DNA from: Streptomyces sp. NBC_00442 | GTDB lineage: Bacteria > Actinomycetota > Actinomycetes > Streptomycetales > Streptomycetaceae | Direction: 5' to 3' | Length of the DNA: 64,000 bases | Assembly: GCF_036014195.1 (NCBI RefSeq) | Contig: NZ_CP107918.1 | Location: 7,006,001-7,070,000 of the forward strand | Notes under the pieces: generated by a model | Told to the model about the DNA's origin: nothing | What the model saw: only the letters and a program-made list of their open reading frames with translations | The model's database searches: none | Program-made: the position numbers and the translations under genes | In this document: positions 34,952-43,928 of the stretch, one piece after another | How the letters are laid out: every line of letters begins with the position of its first letter | How positions within the stretch are numbered: position 1 is the first letter of the stretch

Positions 34952-35375
34952 CGTCCTGACCGCTGGAACAGGTGCCTGAGCGCCAGGAGTTGACCGTTGC
35001 GGCCCGTCGCTGATCCGCCTCGGCCGGGTGGAGCATGGCGGGCCTCTCGCGGCGGATCCGCTCAGTACCCCAGGCGCCCAGCGAGTCGAGTGCCCTGTTC
35101 AGCGTGTGCCCGTGCGCGGTCAGGGAGTACTCCACCCGGGGCGGCACCTCGGCGTACACCTCGCGGTGCACGAGGGCGTCCTCCTCCATTTCGCGCAGGT
35201 GCTGCGTCAGCATCTTCTCGCTCACCCCCGGCAGCCCGCGCCGGAGCTGGGCGAAGCGGCGTACGCCGTGCTTGTCGAGTTCCCAGAGGATCAGTCCCTT
35301 CCACTTGCCGTTGACCACATCGAGTGCGGCGTCGATGCCGCAGACGTAAGGCCCGCTTCTCGCTGCCCTGGCCAT
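34938..35375 (-). CDS. HxlR-family transcriptional regulator
   Basis: 145 aa from the ATG at 35375; a GTG directly before it is also possible, with AAGGGGAG serving either. Winged-helix HxlR domain: CGIDAALDVVNGKWKGLILW with the typical Cys, RRFAQLRRGLPGVSEKMLTQ, and the wing VPPRVEYSLT. The Cys in the N-terminal arm is often a redox or aldehyde sensor in this family. Divergent from the imine-reductase-like gene, which is its likely target. Confidence 0.9.
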   Translation of the reverse strand: MARAARSGPYVCGIDAALDVVNGKWKGLILWELDKHGVRRFAQLRRGLPGVSEKMLTQHLREMEEDALVHREVYAEVPPRVEYSLTAHGHTLNRALDSLGAWGTERIRRERPAMLHPAEADQRRAATVNSWRSGTCSSGQDATVR

Positions 35376-35385
35376 CACAACTCCC

Positions 35386-35401
35386 CTTACTAAATGGTAA
35401 G
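35386..35401. promoter_or_regulatory. Palindrome CTTAC-N6-GTAAG in the HxlR/oxidoreductase promoter
   Basis: Perfect 5-bp arms with spacer TAAATG, 10 nt upstream of the HxlR start and about 57 nt from the divergent gene's start. Position and TTAC/GTAA form fit an HxlR operator with autoregulation. Confidence 0.6.
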
Positions 35402-35458
35402 TACCGCAGAAAATAGTGCGTACTCCCGAGACCGGTGTTCCTGTCCGAGCATGGAGGA

Positions 35459-36382
35459 GTGACCGAACAGAACCCCACCACCAGCCATAACCCCACCATC
35501 AGCCGGAACACTCCCGTCACCGTGATCGGACTCGGCCCCATGGGCCGGGCGATGACACGGACCCTGCTGGCCGCGGGCCACCGGGTCACCGTCTGGAACC
35601 GCACGCCGGGCCGTGCCGACGGTGTCGTCGCCGACGGAGCCACGCTCGCGGCGACCCCCGCCGAGGCGCTCGACGCGAGTGACCTCGTCATCCTCAGCCT
35701 CACCGACTACCGGGCGATGTACGACATCCTCGACGCTGCCACCGCGTCGCTCGCCGGCCGGACCCTGGTCAACCTCAGCTCCGACACCCCCGATCGCACC
35801 CGCGAGGCCGCGGCCTGGGCGGCGGGTCACGGGGCAGGCTTCCTCACCGGCGGCGTCATGGTCCCGGCGCCGATGATCGGCACGCAGGCGTCCCACGTCT
35901 ACTACAGCGGCGGTCCCGAGATCATGGACCGTCACCGGCCGGCCCTCGCAGTGCTGGGCGCTCCGAGATATCTGGGGCAGGACCCGGGTCTCGCCCAGAT
36001 GATGTACCAGGCCCAACTCGCCGTCTTCCTGTCCTCGTTGTCCGCGCTGATGCACGCCACCGCGATGCTGGGCAGCGCCGGGATGAAGGCGCAGGAGGCG
36101 CTGCCGGACCTGCTCGCCTTCACCGACTCGATCGGTGCCATCGTGCGGGCCGGAGATCCGACGTCCGGCGCCGGACTGGACGCCGGAGAACATCCCGGCG
36201 CCCTCAGCACGGTCACCATGATGGGCGCGACGGCCGACCACATCGTGGAGACGAGCACCTCCCTCGGGCTCGACCTCGCGCTCCCGCTTGCCGTACAGGC
36301 CCACTACCGCCACGCGATCGACAACGGCCACGGCGGCGACAAGTGGACCCGCATCATCGACAGCATCCGCGAACCGCGCTGA
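35459..36382 (+). CDS. Imine-reductase-like NAD(P)-dependent dehydrogenase
   Basis: 307 aa if read from the GTG at 35459; a GTG at 35435 is an alternative and the start is uncertain. Rossmann motif VIGLGPMGRAMTRTLLAAGH, then VWNRTPGRADGVVADGA (NADPH-preferring WNRT), and the family feature YLGQDPGLAQMMYQAQL. The beta-hydroxyacid dehydrogenase/imine reductase superfamily dimerises through the C-terminal helices, which end HGGDKWTRIIDSI. Substrate unknown. Divergent from its likely HxlR regulator. Confidence 0.82.
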   Translation: MTEQNPTTSHNPTISRNTPVTVIGLGPMGRAMTRTLLAAGHRVTVWNRTPGRADGVVADGATLAATPAEALDASDLVILSLTDYRAMYDILDAATASLAGRTLVNLSSDTPDRTREAAAWAAGHGAGFLTGGVMVPAPMIGTQASHVYYSGGPEIMDRHRPALAVLGAPRYLGQDPGLAQMMYQAQLAVFLSSLSALMHATAMLGSAGMKAQEALPDLLAFTDSIGAIVRAGDPTSGAGLDAGEHPGALSTVTMMGATADHIVETSTSLGLDLALPLAVQAHYRHAIDNGHGGDKWTRIIDSIREPR

Positions 36383-36516
36383 CCCGCCGAGGCGAACGGC
36401 CCGGCCCCGCCGCACCGGGGCCGCACCCCGCCGGGACAGGGGCCGCACCCCCGCCACCCGGTGGGCCGTGGCGCGCGCACCTTGACCCCGGCCACCGCGC
36501 CGCCCAGGATCCAGCC

Positions 36517-38007
36517 ATGGACGAGGTACGCAGCAGCACCGTCGACGGCATCGTGCGCCGCAGCGCCCGCCGCACCCCCGACCGCACCGCCCTGCGGTAC
36601 GCGGACCGCACCTGGAGCTACGCCGAACTGGACGCGGCCGTCTCCACCGCGGCCGCCTTCCTCACCGACCGCGGGCTGACCAAGGGCGACCGGGTCGCCG
36701 CCTACGGGCACAACTCCGACGCCTATCTCATCGCGTTCCTCGGCTGCGCCCGAGCCGGACTCATCCACGTGCCCGTCAACCAGCACCTCACCGGCGGCGA
36801 CCTGACGTACATCCTGGAGCAGTCCGGCGCCGCCCTCGTCCTCGCCGACCCCGTGCTCGCACAGCGGGTGCCCGCCGGCCGGCCCGTGGTCGCGCTGCGC
36901 GACGGCGCAGACTCGCTCCTCGCGGCGACGGCCGCGCCCGTTCCGTACGAGGGCGGGGGCGGGGCGGGCGACATCGTCCAGCTGCTCTACACCTCCGGCA
37001 CCACCGCCCTGCCCAAGGGCGCGGTGATGACGCACCGCGCCCTCGTCCACGCGTACATGTCCGCCATCGCGGCGCTCGACCTGCGGCCCGGTGACCGTCC
37101 CGTGCACGCGCTGCCGCTCTACCACTCGGCGCAGACGCACGTCTTCCTGCTGCCCTATCTCGCGGTGGGCGCCGACAACACGCTCCTGGACGCGCCGGAC
37201 CCGGGACGGATCCTCGACCTGGTGGAGGCCGGCCGCGCGGACTCGTTCTTCGCGCCGCCCACCGTGTGGATCGCCCTCGCCGCCCATCCGGAGTTCGCCG
37301 AGCGCGACCTCGGCGGACTGCGCAAGGCGTACTACGGGGCCTCGATCATGCCCGTCCCGATCCTGGAGCGGCTGCGCGCACGGCTGCCGGGCCTCGCGTT
37401 CTACAACTGCTTCGGACAGAGCGAGATCGGGCCGCTCGCCACGGTGCTCGGGCCCGACGAGCACGAGGGGCGGATGGATTCGTGCGGGCGCCCCGTGCTG
37501 TTCGTCGAGGCGAAGGTCGTCGACGAGAGCGGCGAGGAGGTCCCCGACGGCACGGCGGGCGAAGTGGTCTACCGCTCGCCGCAGTTGTGCGAGGGCTACT
37601 GGGACAAGCCGGCCGAGACCGAAGAGGCATTCCGCGACGGCTGGTTCCGCTCCGGCGACCTCGCGGTGCGCGACCGCGAGGGCTACTTCACCGTCGTTGA
37701 CCGGGTGAAGGACGTGATCAACTCCGGGGGCGTCCTGATCGCCTCGCGCCAGGTGGAGGACGCGCTCTACACCCACCCCGCGGTCGCCGAGGCGGCCGTC
37801 GTGGGCCTGCCCGACGCGCGCTGGATCGAGGCGGTCACCGCCTTCGTGGTCCGCGGCGGGGAGGTGACGCAGGCTCAGCTCATCGACCACGCGCGCACCT
37901 CGCTCGCGCCCTTCAAGGCCCCCAAGCGCGTGGTGTTCGTGGACGAACTGCCGCGCAACGCGAGCGGAAAGATCCTCAAGCGGGAACTGCGCGACCGGTT
38001 CGCCTGA
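36517..38007 (+). CDS. Acyl-CoA synthetase (AMP-forming)
   Basis: 496 aa. ANL ligase with P-loop LYTSGTTALPKGAVMTHRA, NCFGQSEIGP (adenylate-binding), WFRSGDLAVRDREGYF and the catalytic Lys motif NASGKILKREL. Full length for the family. Substrate not predictable. A single gene between the imine-reductase-like gene and convergent paaK. Confidence 0.88.
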   Translation: MDEVRSSTVDGIVRRSARRTPDRTALRYADRTWSYAELDAAVSTAAAFLTDRGLTKGDRVAAYGHNSDAYLIAFLGCARAGLIHVPVNQHLTGGDLTYILEQSGAALVLADPVLAQRVPAGRPVVALRDGADSLLAATAAPVPYEGGGGAGDIVQLLYTSGTTALPKGAVMTHRALVHAYMSAIAALDLRPGDRPVHALPLYHSAQTHVFLLPYLAVGADNTLLDAPDPGRILDLVEAGRADSFFAPPTVWIALAAHPEFAERDLGGLRKAYYGASIMPVPILERLRARLPGLAFYNCFGQSEIGPLATVLGPDEHEGRMDSCGRPVLFVEAKVVDESGEEVPDGTAGEVVYRSPQLCEGYWDKPAETEEAFRDGWFRSGDLAVRDREGYFTVVDRVKDVINSGGVLIASRQVEDALYTHPAVAEAAVVGLPDARWIEAVTAFVVRGGEVTQAQLIDHARTSLAPFKAPKRVVFVDELPRNASGKILKRELRDRFA

Positions 38008-38057
38008 CGCCCCGACCCGGCCGCCCCGACCCGGCCGGGGAGCGGGGCCCGCGGGAC

Positions 38058-39350
38058 TCAGCTCTCCTTGCCGCGCAGGTCGACGATCCGCTTGAACTTG
38101 CCCACCGAGCGCTCGATGGTCTCGGGATCGACCACCTCGACGTCGACGGACACACCGATCCCGTCCTTGACCGCCGCGACGATCGACCGGGCGGCCGCGT
38201 CGCGCCGCTCGGGCGGTGTGTCCGCACGGGCCTCCACCCGCACCGTCATCGCGTCGAGGCGGCCCCGGCGGGTCAGCCGCAACTGGAAGTGCGGGGCGAC
38301 GCCCGGCGTGCGCAGCACGATCTCCTCGATCTGAGTGGGGAAGAGATTCACGCCGCGCAGGATGACGAGGTCGTCGCTGCGCCCGGTCACCTTCTCCATG
38401 CGCCGGAACACCCGGGCGGTGCCGGGCAGCAGACGCGTCAGGTCCCTGGTCCGGTAGCGGATCACCGGCATCGCCTCCTTGGTGAGAGAGGTGAAGACGA
38501 GCTCGCCGCGCTCCCCGTCCGGCAGGACCTCGCCGGTGAGCGGATCCACGATCTCCGGATAGAAGTGGTCCTCCCAGATGTGCAGGCCGTCCTTGGTCTC
38601 CACGCACTCCTGCGCGACGCCGGGCCCCATGACCTCCGAGAGGCCGTAGATGTCGACCGCGTCGATGGCGAAGCGCTCCTCGATCTCGCGGCGCATCTCC
38701 TCGGTCCACGGCTCGGCGCCGAAGATGCCCACCTTGAGGGAGGTGGTGCGCGGGTCGACGCCCTGCCGTTCGAACTCGTCGAGCAGGGTGAGCATGTAGG
38801 ACGGGGTCACCATGATGATGTCGGGCCTGAAGTCCTGGATCAGCTGGACCTGACGTGCCGTCATGCCGCCGGACGCGGGAATCACCGTGCAGCCGAGCCG
38901 CTCGGCGCCGTAGTGCGCGCCGAGACCGCCGGTGAACAGGCCGTACCCGTACGCCACATGGACCTTGTGGCCGGGCCGCCCGCCCGCCGCGCGGATGGAA
39001 CGGGCCACCACGTCGGCCCAGGTGTCCAGGTCCCGCTGGGTGTAGCCGACGACGGTCGGCCGGCCGGTCGTGCCGCTGGAGGCGTGGATCCTGCGGATGT
39101 CGGACTCGGGGACCGCGAACATCCCGAAGGGGTAGTGGTCGCGCAGGTCGGACTTGGCGGTGAACGGGAAGCGCGCGAGATCGGCGAGCGAGACGCAGTC
39201 CTCGGGCCGCACACCGGCCTCGTCGAAGGCCTTGCGATAGAACCCGACGTGGTCGTACGCATGGCGCAGGCTGGCGCGCAACCGGTCGAGCTGCAGGGCC
39301 TTGAGCTCCGGCCGGCCCAGCCGCTCCGCCTCGTCCAGCAGGGGTGCCAT
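38058..39350 (-). CDS. paaK: Phenylacetate-CoA ligase
   Basis: 430 aa, typical PaaK length. Activates phenylacetate to phenylacetyl-CoA with ATP. Motifs: HASSGTTGRPTVVGYT (P-loop), YGLSEVMGPGVAQEC (adenylate motif), RYRTRDLTRLLPGT and the C-terminal GRSDDLVILRGVNLFPTQIE. No other paa genes (paaABCDE, paaGZ) are nearby, so it would feed a pathway encoded elsewhere, or act on a related aryl acid. A TetR-like palindrome lies 48 nt upstream of the ATG. Confidence 0.92.
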   Translation of the reverse strand: MAPLLDEAERLGRPELKALQLDRLRASLRHAYDHVGFYRKAFDEAGVRPEDCVSLADLARFPFTAKSDLRDHYPFGMFAVPESDIRRIHASSGTTGRPTVVGYTQRDLDTWADVVARSIRAAGGRPGHKVHVAYGYGLFTGGLGAHYGAERLGCTVIPASGGMTARQVQLIQDFRPDIIMVTPSYMLTLLDEFERQGVDPRTTSLKVGIFGAEPWTEEMRREIEERFAIDAVDIYGLSEVMGPGVAQECVETKDGLHIWEDHFYPEIVDPLTGEVLPDGERGELVFTSLTKEAMPVIRYRTRDLTRLLPGTARVFRRMEKVTGRSDDLVILRGVNLFPTQIEEIVLRTPGVAPHFQLRLTRRGRLDAMTVRVEARADTPPERRDAAARSIVAAVKDGIGVSVDVEVVDPETIERSVGKFKRIVDLRGKES

Positions 39351-39398
39351 GGGTGCGCTCCCGTCCTCGCCCCGCTCCGAGCGGGCGACGAAATCGGA

Positions 39399-39416
39399 CG
39401 ACCGATCATTCGGTCG
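39399..39416. promoter_or_regulatory. Palindrome CGACCGA-TCAT-TCGGTCG upstream of paaK
   Basis: Perfect 7-bp arms with a 4-nt centre. The ACCGA/TCGGT arms resemble sites known for actinobacterial TetR-type PaaR repressors of phenylacetate genes. Located 48-66 nt before the paaK start. Confidence 0.6.
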
Positions 39417-39571
39417 CTGTGTGTCGGATCAGTAATTCAGCCGCCCGAGGGGTCCGTCAAGACCTGTGGACAACGCGGAGCGCCCCGCCCCCGGCAAGGT
39501 GGCCGGTCATGATCGCGCCCTGAGCGAAACGGGATTGCCGGGCGCCCCGGGCCGCTGTGAGGATCGGCCGT

Positions 39572-41113
39572 ATGCCGAAGTTCACGACGTGCGACGGAGT
39601 CCGGATCGCCTACCACCTGCGGGGTGACGGCGAACCGCTGCTCTGTCTGCCGGGCGGGCCGATGGGCGCCTCGGCGTACCTCGGGGACCTCGGCGGGCTC
39701 ACCGCGCACCGCCGGCTGGTGCTGCCCGATCCGCGCGGGACGGGCGATTCGGACGTCCCGGACGACCCGGCGTCCTACCGCTGCGACCGCCAGGTGGCCG
39801 ACATCGAGGCGCTCCGCGTCCATCTGGGCCCGGACCGGGTCGACCTGCTCGCCCACTCCGCCGCCGGAAACCTGGCGCTGCTGTATGCCGCCCGCCACCC
39901 CGGCCGGGTCCGCTCGCTCACCCTGGTGGCACCCGGAGTCCGCGCCGTGGGCATCGACGTGACGGACGACGACTGGCGGGCTGCCGTCGCCCTGCGGGCC
40001 GGCGAGCCCTGGTACGAGGAGGCCCGCGCGGCCTTCGAGCAGGTGTGGGCGAAGAAAGCCGCCTGGGGAGAGGTCGTGGACGTCATCCGGCCCTTCGCCT
40101 ATGGGCGCTGGGACGCGGCGGCCCGGCGGCACGAGGCCCTCACCCGGGCCGCACGGAACCAGGAGGCGGCGGCCGGCTACTACGCGGACGGCGCCTTCGA
40201 CCCGGTGGCCACCGTCGCCGCGCTCGCCGCCATGGCCGCGCCCGTCCTCGTGCTCGCGGGCGCACACGACGGCGGACCGACGCCCGCCCGCGCGGCCGAG
40301 CTGGCCGCGCTCTTCCCGCGGGCCGAGCTCGTCGTACAGCAGGGCGCAGGGCACTCCCCGTGGGTCGACGACCCGGAGGCCTTCGTCCGTGCCGTCGCCG
40401 CCTTCCTCGCCCCCGATGTCCGCACGCTTGTCGTCAACGGCGTCCGGCTCGCCTACCGGGTGCGAGGCGCCGAGGGTGCGCCGCCCGTGATCCTCGTGCA
40501 CGGCAGGTGCGGCGACAGCCGCGACTGGGACCACATCGCCGAACGGCTCGCGGCAACCCACCGGGTGTATGCCCTCGACCTGCGGGGCCACGGCCTGAGC
40601 GACTGGCCGGGCGGCTACTCCTTCGAGTCGTTCCGCGACGACCTGCACGGCTTCATCACCGAACTCGGCCTCGAAGGGGCCGACGTGGTGGGCCACTCCA
40701 TGGGCGGCGCGGCCGCCGCGCTGCTCGCCGAGGAGGCGCCGGGGCTGATCGGCCGCCTCGTCCTGGAGGAGATCCCGCCGCTCTTCCCTCTCGACCCGCC
40801 GCGCGGCCCCGTCGAGCGCCCCGAGGGGGCGCTGGATTTCGACTGGCCCGTCATCGAGGCCATCGATGCCCAGCTGAATGATCCCGACCCGGCCTGGCGG
40901 GACCGGTTCGCCGCCATCGCCGCGCCCACGCTGGTTGTCGCGGGTGGCCCGGCCGGCCTCATCGACCAGAAGAAGCTGGCCTGGATGGCCTCGCGCATAC
41001 CGGACGCCCGCCTGGTCACCATCGACGCCGGCCATCTCGTCCACACCGAGTGCCCCGGGCAATTCCTGTCCGCGCTGGGCGAGTTCGGCATCGGGCAGCA
41101 CGCGCGGCCCTGA
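39572..41113 (+). CDS. Tandem double alpha/beta-hydrolase
   Basis: 513 aa, about twice a normal alpha/beta-hydrolase. First domain (about 1-285): LVLPDPRGTGDSD and the nucleophile elbow LAHSAAGNLA, ending with GAGHSPWVDDPEAF (catalytic His). Second domain (about 286-513): VILVHGRCGDSRDWDHIAER, YALDLRGHGLSDWPG, VVGHSMGGAAAAL and DAGHLVHTECP. Both Ser-His pairs look complete. The two halves have different lineages, so this is a fusion rather than a recent duplication. Substrates unknown. Confidence 0.85.
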   Translation: MPKFTTCDGVRIAYHLRGDGEPLLCLPGGPMGASAYLGDLGGLTAHRRLVLPDPRGTGDSDVPDDPASYRCDRQVADIEALRVHLGPDRVDLLAHSAAGNLALLYAARHPGRVRSLTLVAPGVRAVGIDVTDDDWRAAVALRAGEPWYEEARAAFEQVWAKKAAWGEVVDVIRPFAYGRWDAAARRHEALTRAARNQEAAAGYYADGAFDPVATVAALAAMAAPVLVLAGAHDGGPTPARAAELAALFPRAELVVQQGAGHSPWVDDPEAFVRAVAAFLAPDVRTLVVNGVRLAYRVRGAEGAPPVILVHGRCGDSRDWDHIAERLAATHRVYALDLRGHGLSDWPGGYSFESFRDDLHGFITELGLEGADVVGHSMGGAAAALLAEEAPGLIGRLVLEEIPPLFPLDPPRGPVERPEGALDFDWPVIEAIDAQLNDPDPAWRDRFAAIAAPTLVVAGGPAGLIDQKKLAWMASRIPDARLVTIDAGHLVHTECPGQFLSALGEFGIGQHARP

Positions 41114-41126
41114 CCGGTGCCGCCGA

Positions 41127-42752
41127 TCAGGTGCCGTCGGCCTCCGCGGCCACCGACCGCGCCCAGCGGTAGTCCGCCTTGCCGCTGGGGGAGCGCTGGA
41201 TGCTGGGGGCGATCACCAGCTGGCGCGGGACCTTGTAGCCGGCGATCCTCGTGCGGCAGTGCGTCTGGATGTCGTCCAGGGTGGGCGCCGCCGCGCCGTC
41301 GCGGATCTGGACCACGGCCGCCACATGGTTGCCCCACCGAGCGTCCGGCACCCCGGCCACCAGCGCGTCGTACACGTCCGGATGCGCCTTGAGGGCCTGC
41401 TCCACCTCCTCGGGGTAGACCTTCTCGCCGCCCGTGTTGATGCACTGCGAACCGCGCCCGAGGACCGTGACGATGCCGTCCTCTCCGACGGTCGCCATGT
41501 CGCCGAGCAGCACCCAGCGCTCGGTGCCCTTCTGGAAGAAGGTCTCGGCGGTCTTCGCCGGGTCGTTGTAGTAGCCCAGGGGGACGTGCCCGCGCTGGGC
41601 GAGACGCCCCACTTCGCCGGCCGCCACCGGCTCGTACGTCGCCGGATCCACCACCTGCGTACGTTCGTTGACCTCCAGACGGAAGCCCTTTTCCGGGCCG
41701 GAGTCGTCGGTGGCCTTGCCGTTGGAGCCGGACTCGGACGAGCCGAAGTTGTTGAGGATCAGCGCGTTCGGCACCAGCGCCTGCAATTGGTCGCGCACCG
41801 TCTCGGACATGATCGCCCCGGATGAGGACACGCTGAACAGCGAGGACAGGTCGGTGTCCTTGAGCGGGCCGTGCAGGGCGTCGACGAGCGGCCGCAGCAT
41901 GGCGTCGCCCACCAGGGAGACGCTGGTGACCTTCTCCTTCTCGATCGTGCGGAGCACCTCGCGCGGCACGTACTTGCGGTGGATGACCACCCGCTGCCCG
42001 TAGTTGAAGGCGACGAACGAGGTCAGTGTCGAGGTGCCGTGCATGAGCGGGGGCGCGGGGAAGAAGGTGAGACCCGAGCCGCTCCTGGCGACCCGCTCGG
42101 CCAGCTCCTCGGGCCGCCGCACCGGCTCGCCCGCCGGTTCCCCGCCGAACAACCCGGCGAAGAAAAGGTCCTCCTGACGCCACATCACCCCCTTCGGCAT
42201 GCCGGTGGTGCCACCGGTGTAGATGATGAACAGGTCGTCGGCCGAGCGCGGAGCGAACCCCCGCCCGGGGGAGCCCGCCGACTCCGCCTCGGCGAACGGT
42301 GTGACCGCGAGGGGCGGCGCACCGTCCGGGACGCTTCCCACCCGGACCAGGTGGCGCAACCTGTCGGTCTGGGGCAGGGCGCCCGCCACCCGCTCGGTGA
42401 ACTCGGCGTCGAAGACGAGCGCCGCCAGATCCGCGTCCCGGTAGAGGTAGACCAACTCCTCTTCCACATAACGGTAGTTGACGTTGACCGGGACCAGGCG
42501 GGCCTTGAGGGCGGCCAGCACGGTCTGGAGGTATTCGACGCCGTTGTAGAGGTGCAGTCCCAGGTGTTCGCCGGGCTTCAGGCCCGCCTCGATCAGGTGA
42601 TGGGCCAGCCGGTTGGCCGCCGTGTCCAGCTGACGGTAGGTCAGACGCCGCTCCGCGCCCGTCCCGGGATGGTCGACGTACACGAGCGCTTCCCGGTCCG
42701 GGACCACGTCGACGACGGACTCGAACAGGTCGGCAAGGTTGTACTCCACCAT
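41127..42752 (-). CDS. Acyl-CoA synthetase (FadD-like)
   Basis: 541 aa, ATG at 42752 with GGAGGA just upstream. ANL ligase: IIYTGGTTGMPKGVMWRQED, FGSSESGSNG, LLGDMATVGEDGIVTVLGRG, and SPSGKADYRWA with the catalytic Lys. This variant (TGGTTGMPKGVMW) is typical of actinobacterial fatty-acid/steroid-side-chain CoA ligases. Divergent from the crotonase gene across a region with a KstR-consensus site. Confidence 0.88.
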   Translation of the reverse strand: MVEYNLADLFESVVDVVPDREALVYVDHPGTGAERRLTYRQLDTAANRLAHHLIEAGLKPGEHLGLHLYNGVEYLQTVLAALKARLVPVNVNYRYVEEELVYLYRDADLAALVFDAEFTERVAGALPQTDRLRHLVRVGSVPDGAPPLAVTPFAEAESAGSPGRGFAPRSADDLFIIYTGGTTGMPKGVMWRQEDLFFAGLFGGEPAGEPVRRPEELAERVARSGSGLTFFPAPPLMHGTSTLTSFVAFNYGQRVVIHRKYVPREVLRTIEKEKVTSVSLVGDAMLRPLVDALHGPLKDTDLSSLFSVSSSGAIMSETVRDQLQALVPNALILNNFGSSESGSNGKATDDSGPEKGFRLEVNERTQVVDPATYEPVAAGEVGRLAQRGHVPLGYYNDPAKTAETFFQKGTERWVLLGDMATVGEDGIVTVLGRGSQCINTGGEKVYPEEVEQALKAHPDVYDALVAGVPDARWGNHVAAVVQIRDGAAAPTLDDIQTHCRTRIAGYKVPRQLVIAPSIQRSPSGKADYRWARSVAAEADGT

Positions 42753-42836
42753 TCCTCCTGACGCCGGCCCCCGACTGACTCGGGGGTCATCAGAGCAAAG
42801 CCGTGCACAACTGGGAAGGGGTGCCGCAGAAGAAAT

Positions 42837-42851
42837 CTGACTGCCTGTCAG
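42837..42851. promoter_or_regulatory. Palindrome CTGAC-N5-GTCAG in the fadD/crotonase promoter
   Basis: Perfect 5-bp arms with spacer TGCCT, in the 164-nt divergent region, 85 nt from the ligase start and 66 nt from the crotonase start. Candidate operator, regulator unknown. Confidence 0.4.
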
Positions 42852-42879
42852 AAAACTATTGAACTGCCGCCGCCACTAC

Positions 42880-42893
42880 TGCAACCTGTTCTA
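42880..42893. promoter_or_regulatory. KstR-consensus site TGCAACCTGTTCTA
   Basis: Matches TNNAACNNGTTNNA at every fixed position, the motif known for the TetR repressor KstR of actinobacterial sterol and lipid catabolism. Located 24-37 nt before the crotonase ATG. No kstR gene lies in the window. Confidence 0.55.
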
Positions 42894-42916
42894 GGTCGTG
42901 AGACGGGAGGACGGCA

Positions 42917-43717
42917 ATGGGCGGAACGGAACACCTCACGGTGCGGCGCGAAGGCGCCACCTTGGTGCTCACCCTGAACCGGCCGGAGGCGAAGAACGCG
43001 CTGTCGCTTCCGCTGCTGGTGGGGCTCTACGACGGTTGGCTGGAGGCCGACGCGGACGACTCGATCCGCTCGGTCGTCCTCACCGGGGCGGGCGGCGACT
43101 TCTGCGCCGGCATGGACCTCAAGGCCCTGGCGGGCCGGGGCATGGCGGGCGAGCGGTACCGCGACCGGCTCAAGGCCGACCCCGAGCTGCACTGGAAGGC
43201 GATGCTCCGCAACCACCGGCCCCGCAAACCCGTGATCGCAGCGGTCGAGGGGTACTGCGTGGCCGGCGGCACCGAGATCCTCCAGGGCACGGACATCCGG
43301 GTGGCGGGCGAGGGCGCCACGTTCGGGCTCTTCGAGGTGAAGCGCGGGCTGTTTCCCATCGGGGGCTCCACGGTCCGCCTCCAACGGCAGATCCCGCGCA
43401 CCCACGCGTTGGAGATGCTGCTCACCGGGCGGCCCTACAGCGCGCGGGAAGCGGCGGGGATCGGGCTGATCGGGCGGGTGGTGCCGGACGGTACGGCGCT
43501 CGACGTCGCGCTGGAGATCGCGGCGCAGGTCAACGCGTGCGGGCCGCTGGCGGTCGAGGCGGTCAAGGCGTGCGTGTACGACACGGCGTCCATGAGTGAG
43601 GCGGAGGGGCTGGCGGCGGAGTTGGAGCGGGGATGGCCGATATTCGCCACGGCCGATGCGAAGGAGGGGGCGCTGGCCTTCGCGGAGAAGCGGGCCGCCG
43701 TCTATCGGCGGGCCTGA
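42917..43717 (+). CDS. Enoyl-CoA hydratase/isomerase (crotonase family)
   Basis: 266 aa, ATG at 42917 with GGGAGGA upstream. Crotonase fold: TLNRPEAKNALSLPLL, oxyanion-hole segments GGDFCAGMDLKAL and VAGGTEILQGTDIRVAGE, and FGLFEVKRGLFPIGG. The two catalytic Glu of true hydratases are only partly evident, so it may be a hydratase or an isomerase. Divergent from the FadD-like ligase and upstream of the OB-fold/thiolase operon. Confidence 0.87.
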   Translation: MGGTEHLTVRREGATLVLTLNRPEAKNALSLPLLVGLYDGWLEADADDSIRSVVLTGAGGDFCAGMDLKALAGRGMAGERYRDRLKADPELHWKAMLRNHRPRKPVIAAVEGYCVAGGTEILQGTDIRVAGEGATFGLFEVKRGLFPIGGSTVRLQRQIPRTHALEMLLTGRPYSAREAAGIGLIGRVVPDGTALDVALEIAAQVNACGPLAVEAVKACVYDTASMSEAEGLAAELERGWPIFATADAKEGALAFAEKRAAVYRRA

Positions 43718-43744
43718 GTTTTCCCCACCCCGCCCCTTCCCGCT

Positions 43745-43865
43745 GTGAGGCTCTGCGGCTCCGCCGCGCGGCCTCGGGGGTGACAAGGGAACCCGGGGCT
43801 CTGCCCCGGACCCCGTTCGCGCCTCAAGGGCGCTCGTCCTCAATCTCCCCCAAGGCCTTGAGGGC
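43745..43865. repeat. Streptomyces-type dispersed intergenic repeat
   Basis: Contains CTGCGGCTCCGCCGCGCGGC and CCGGGGC-TCT-GCCCCGG (43793-43809, perfect 7-bp arms), then a CAAGGCCTTG palindrome. Such GGGGCTCTGCCCCGGACCCC blocks recur between genes in many Streptomyces genomes. It may also act as the crotonase terminator. Confidence 0.6.
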
Positions 43866-43928
43866 CACGAGGGAAGCCCCACGACGGGCTGTAGGCGGCC
43901 CGGATCGCAGGAGTAAAGGAGTTCGCCC

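Noticed and set aside
32425..42752. NRPS adenylation modules
   Set aside because: All four ANL enzymes are free-standing, with acyl-CoA ligase motifs and no carrier or condensation domains nearby.
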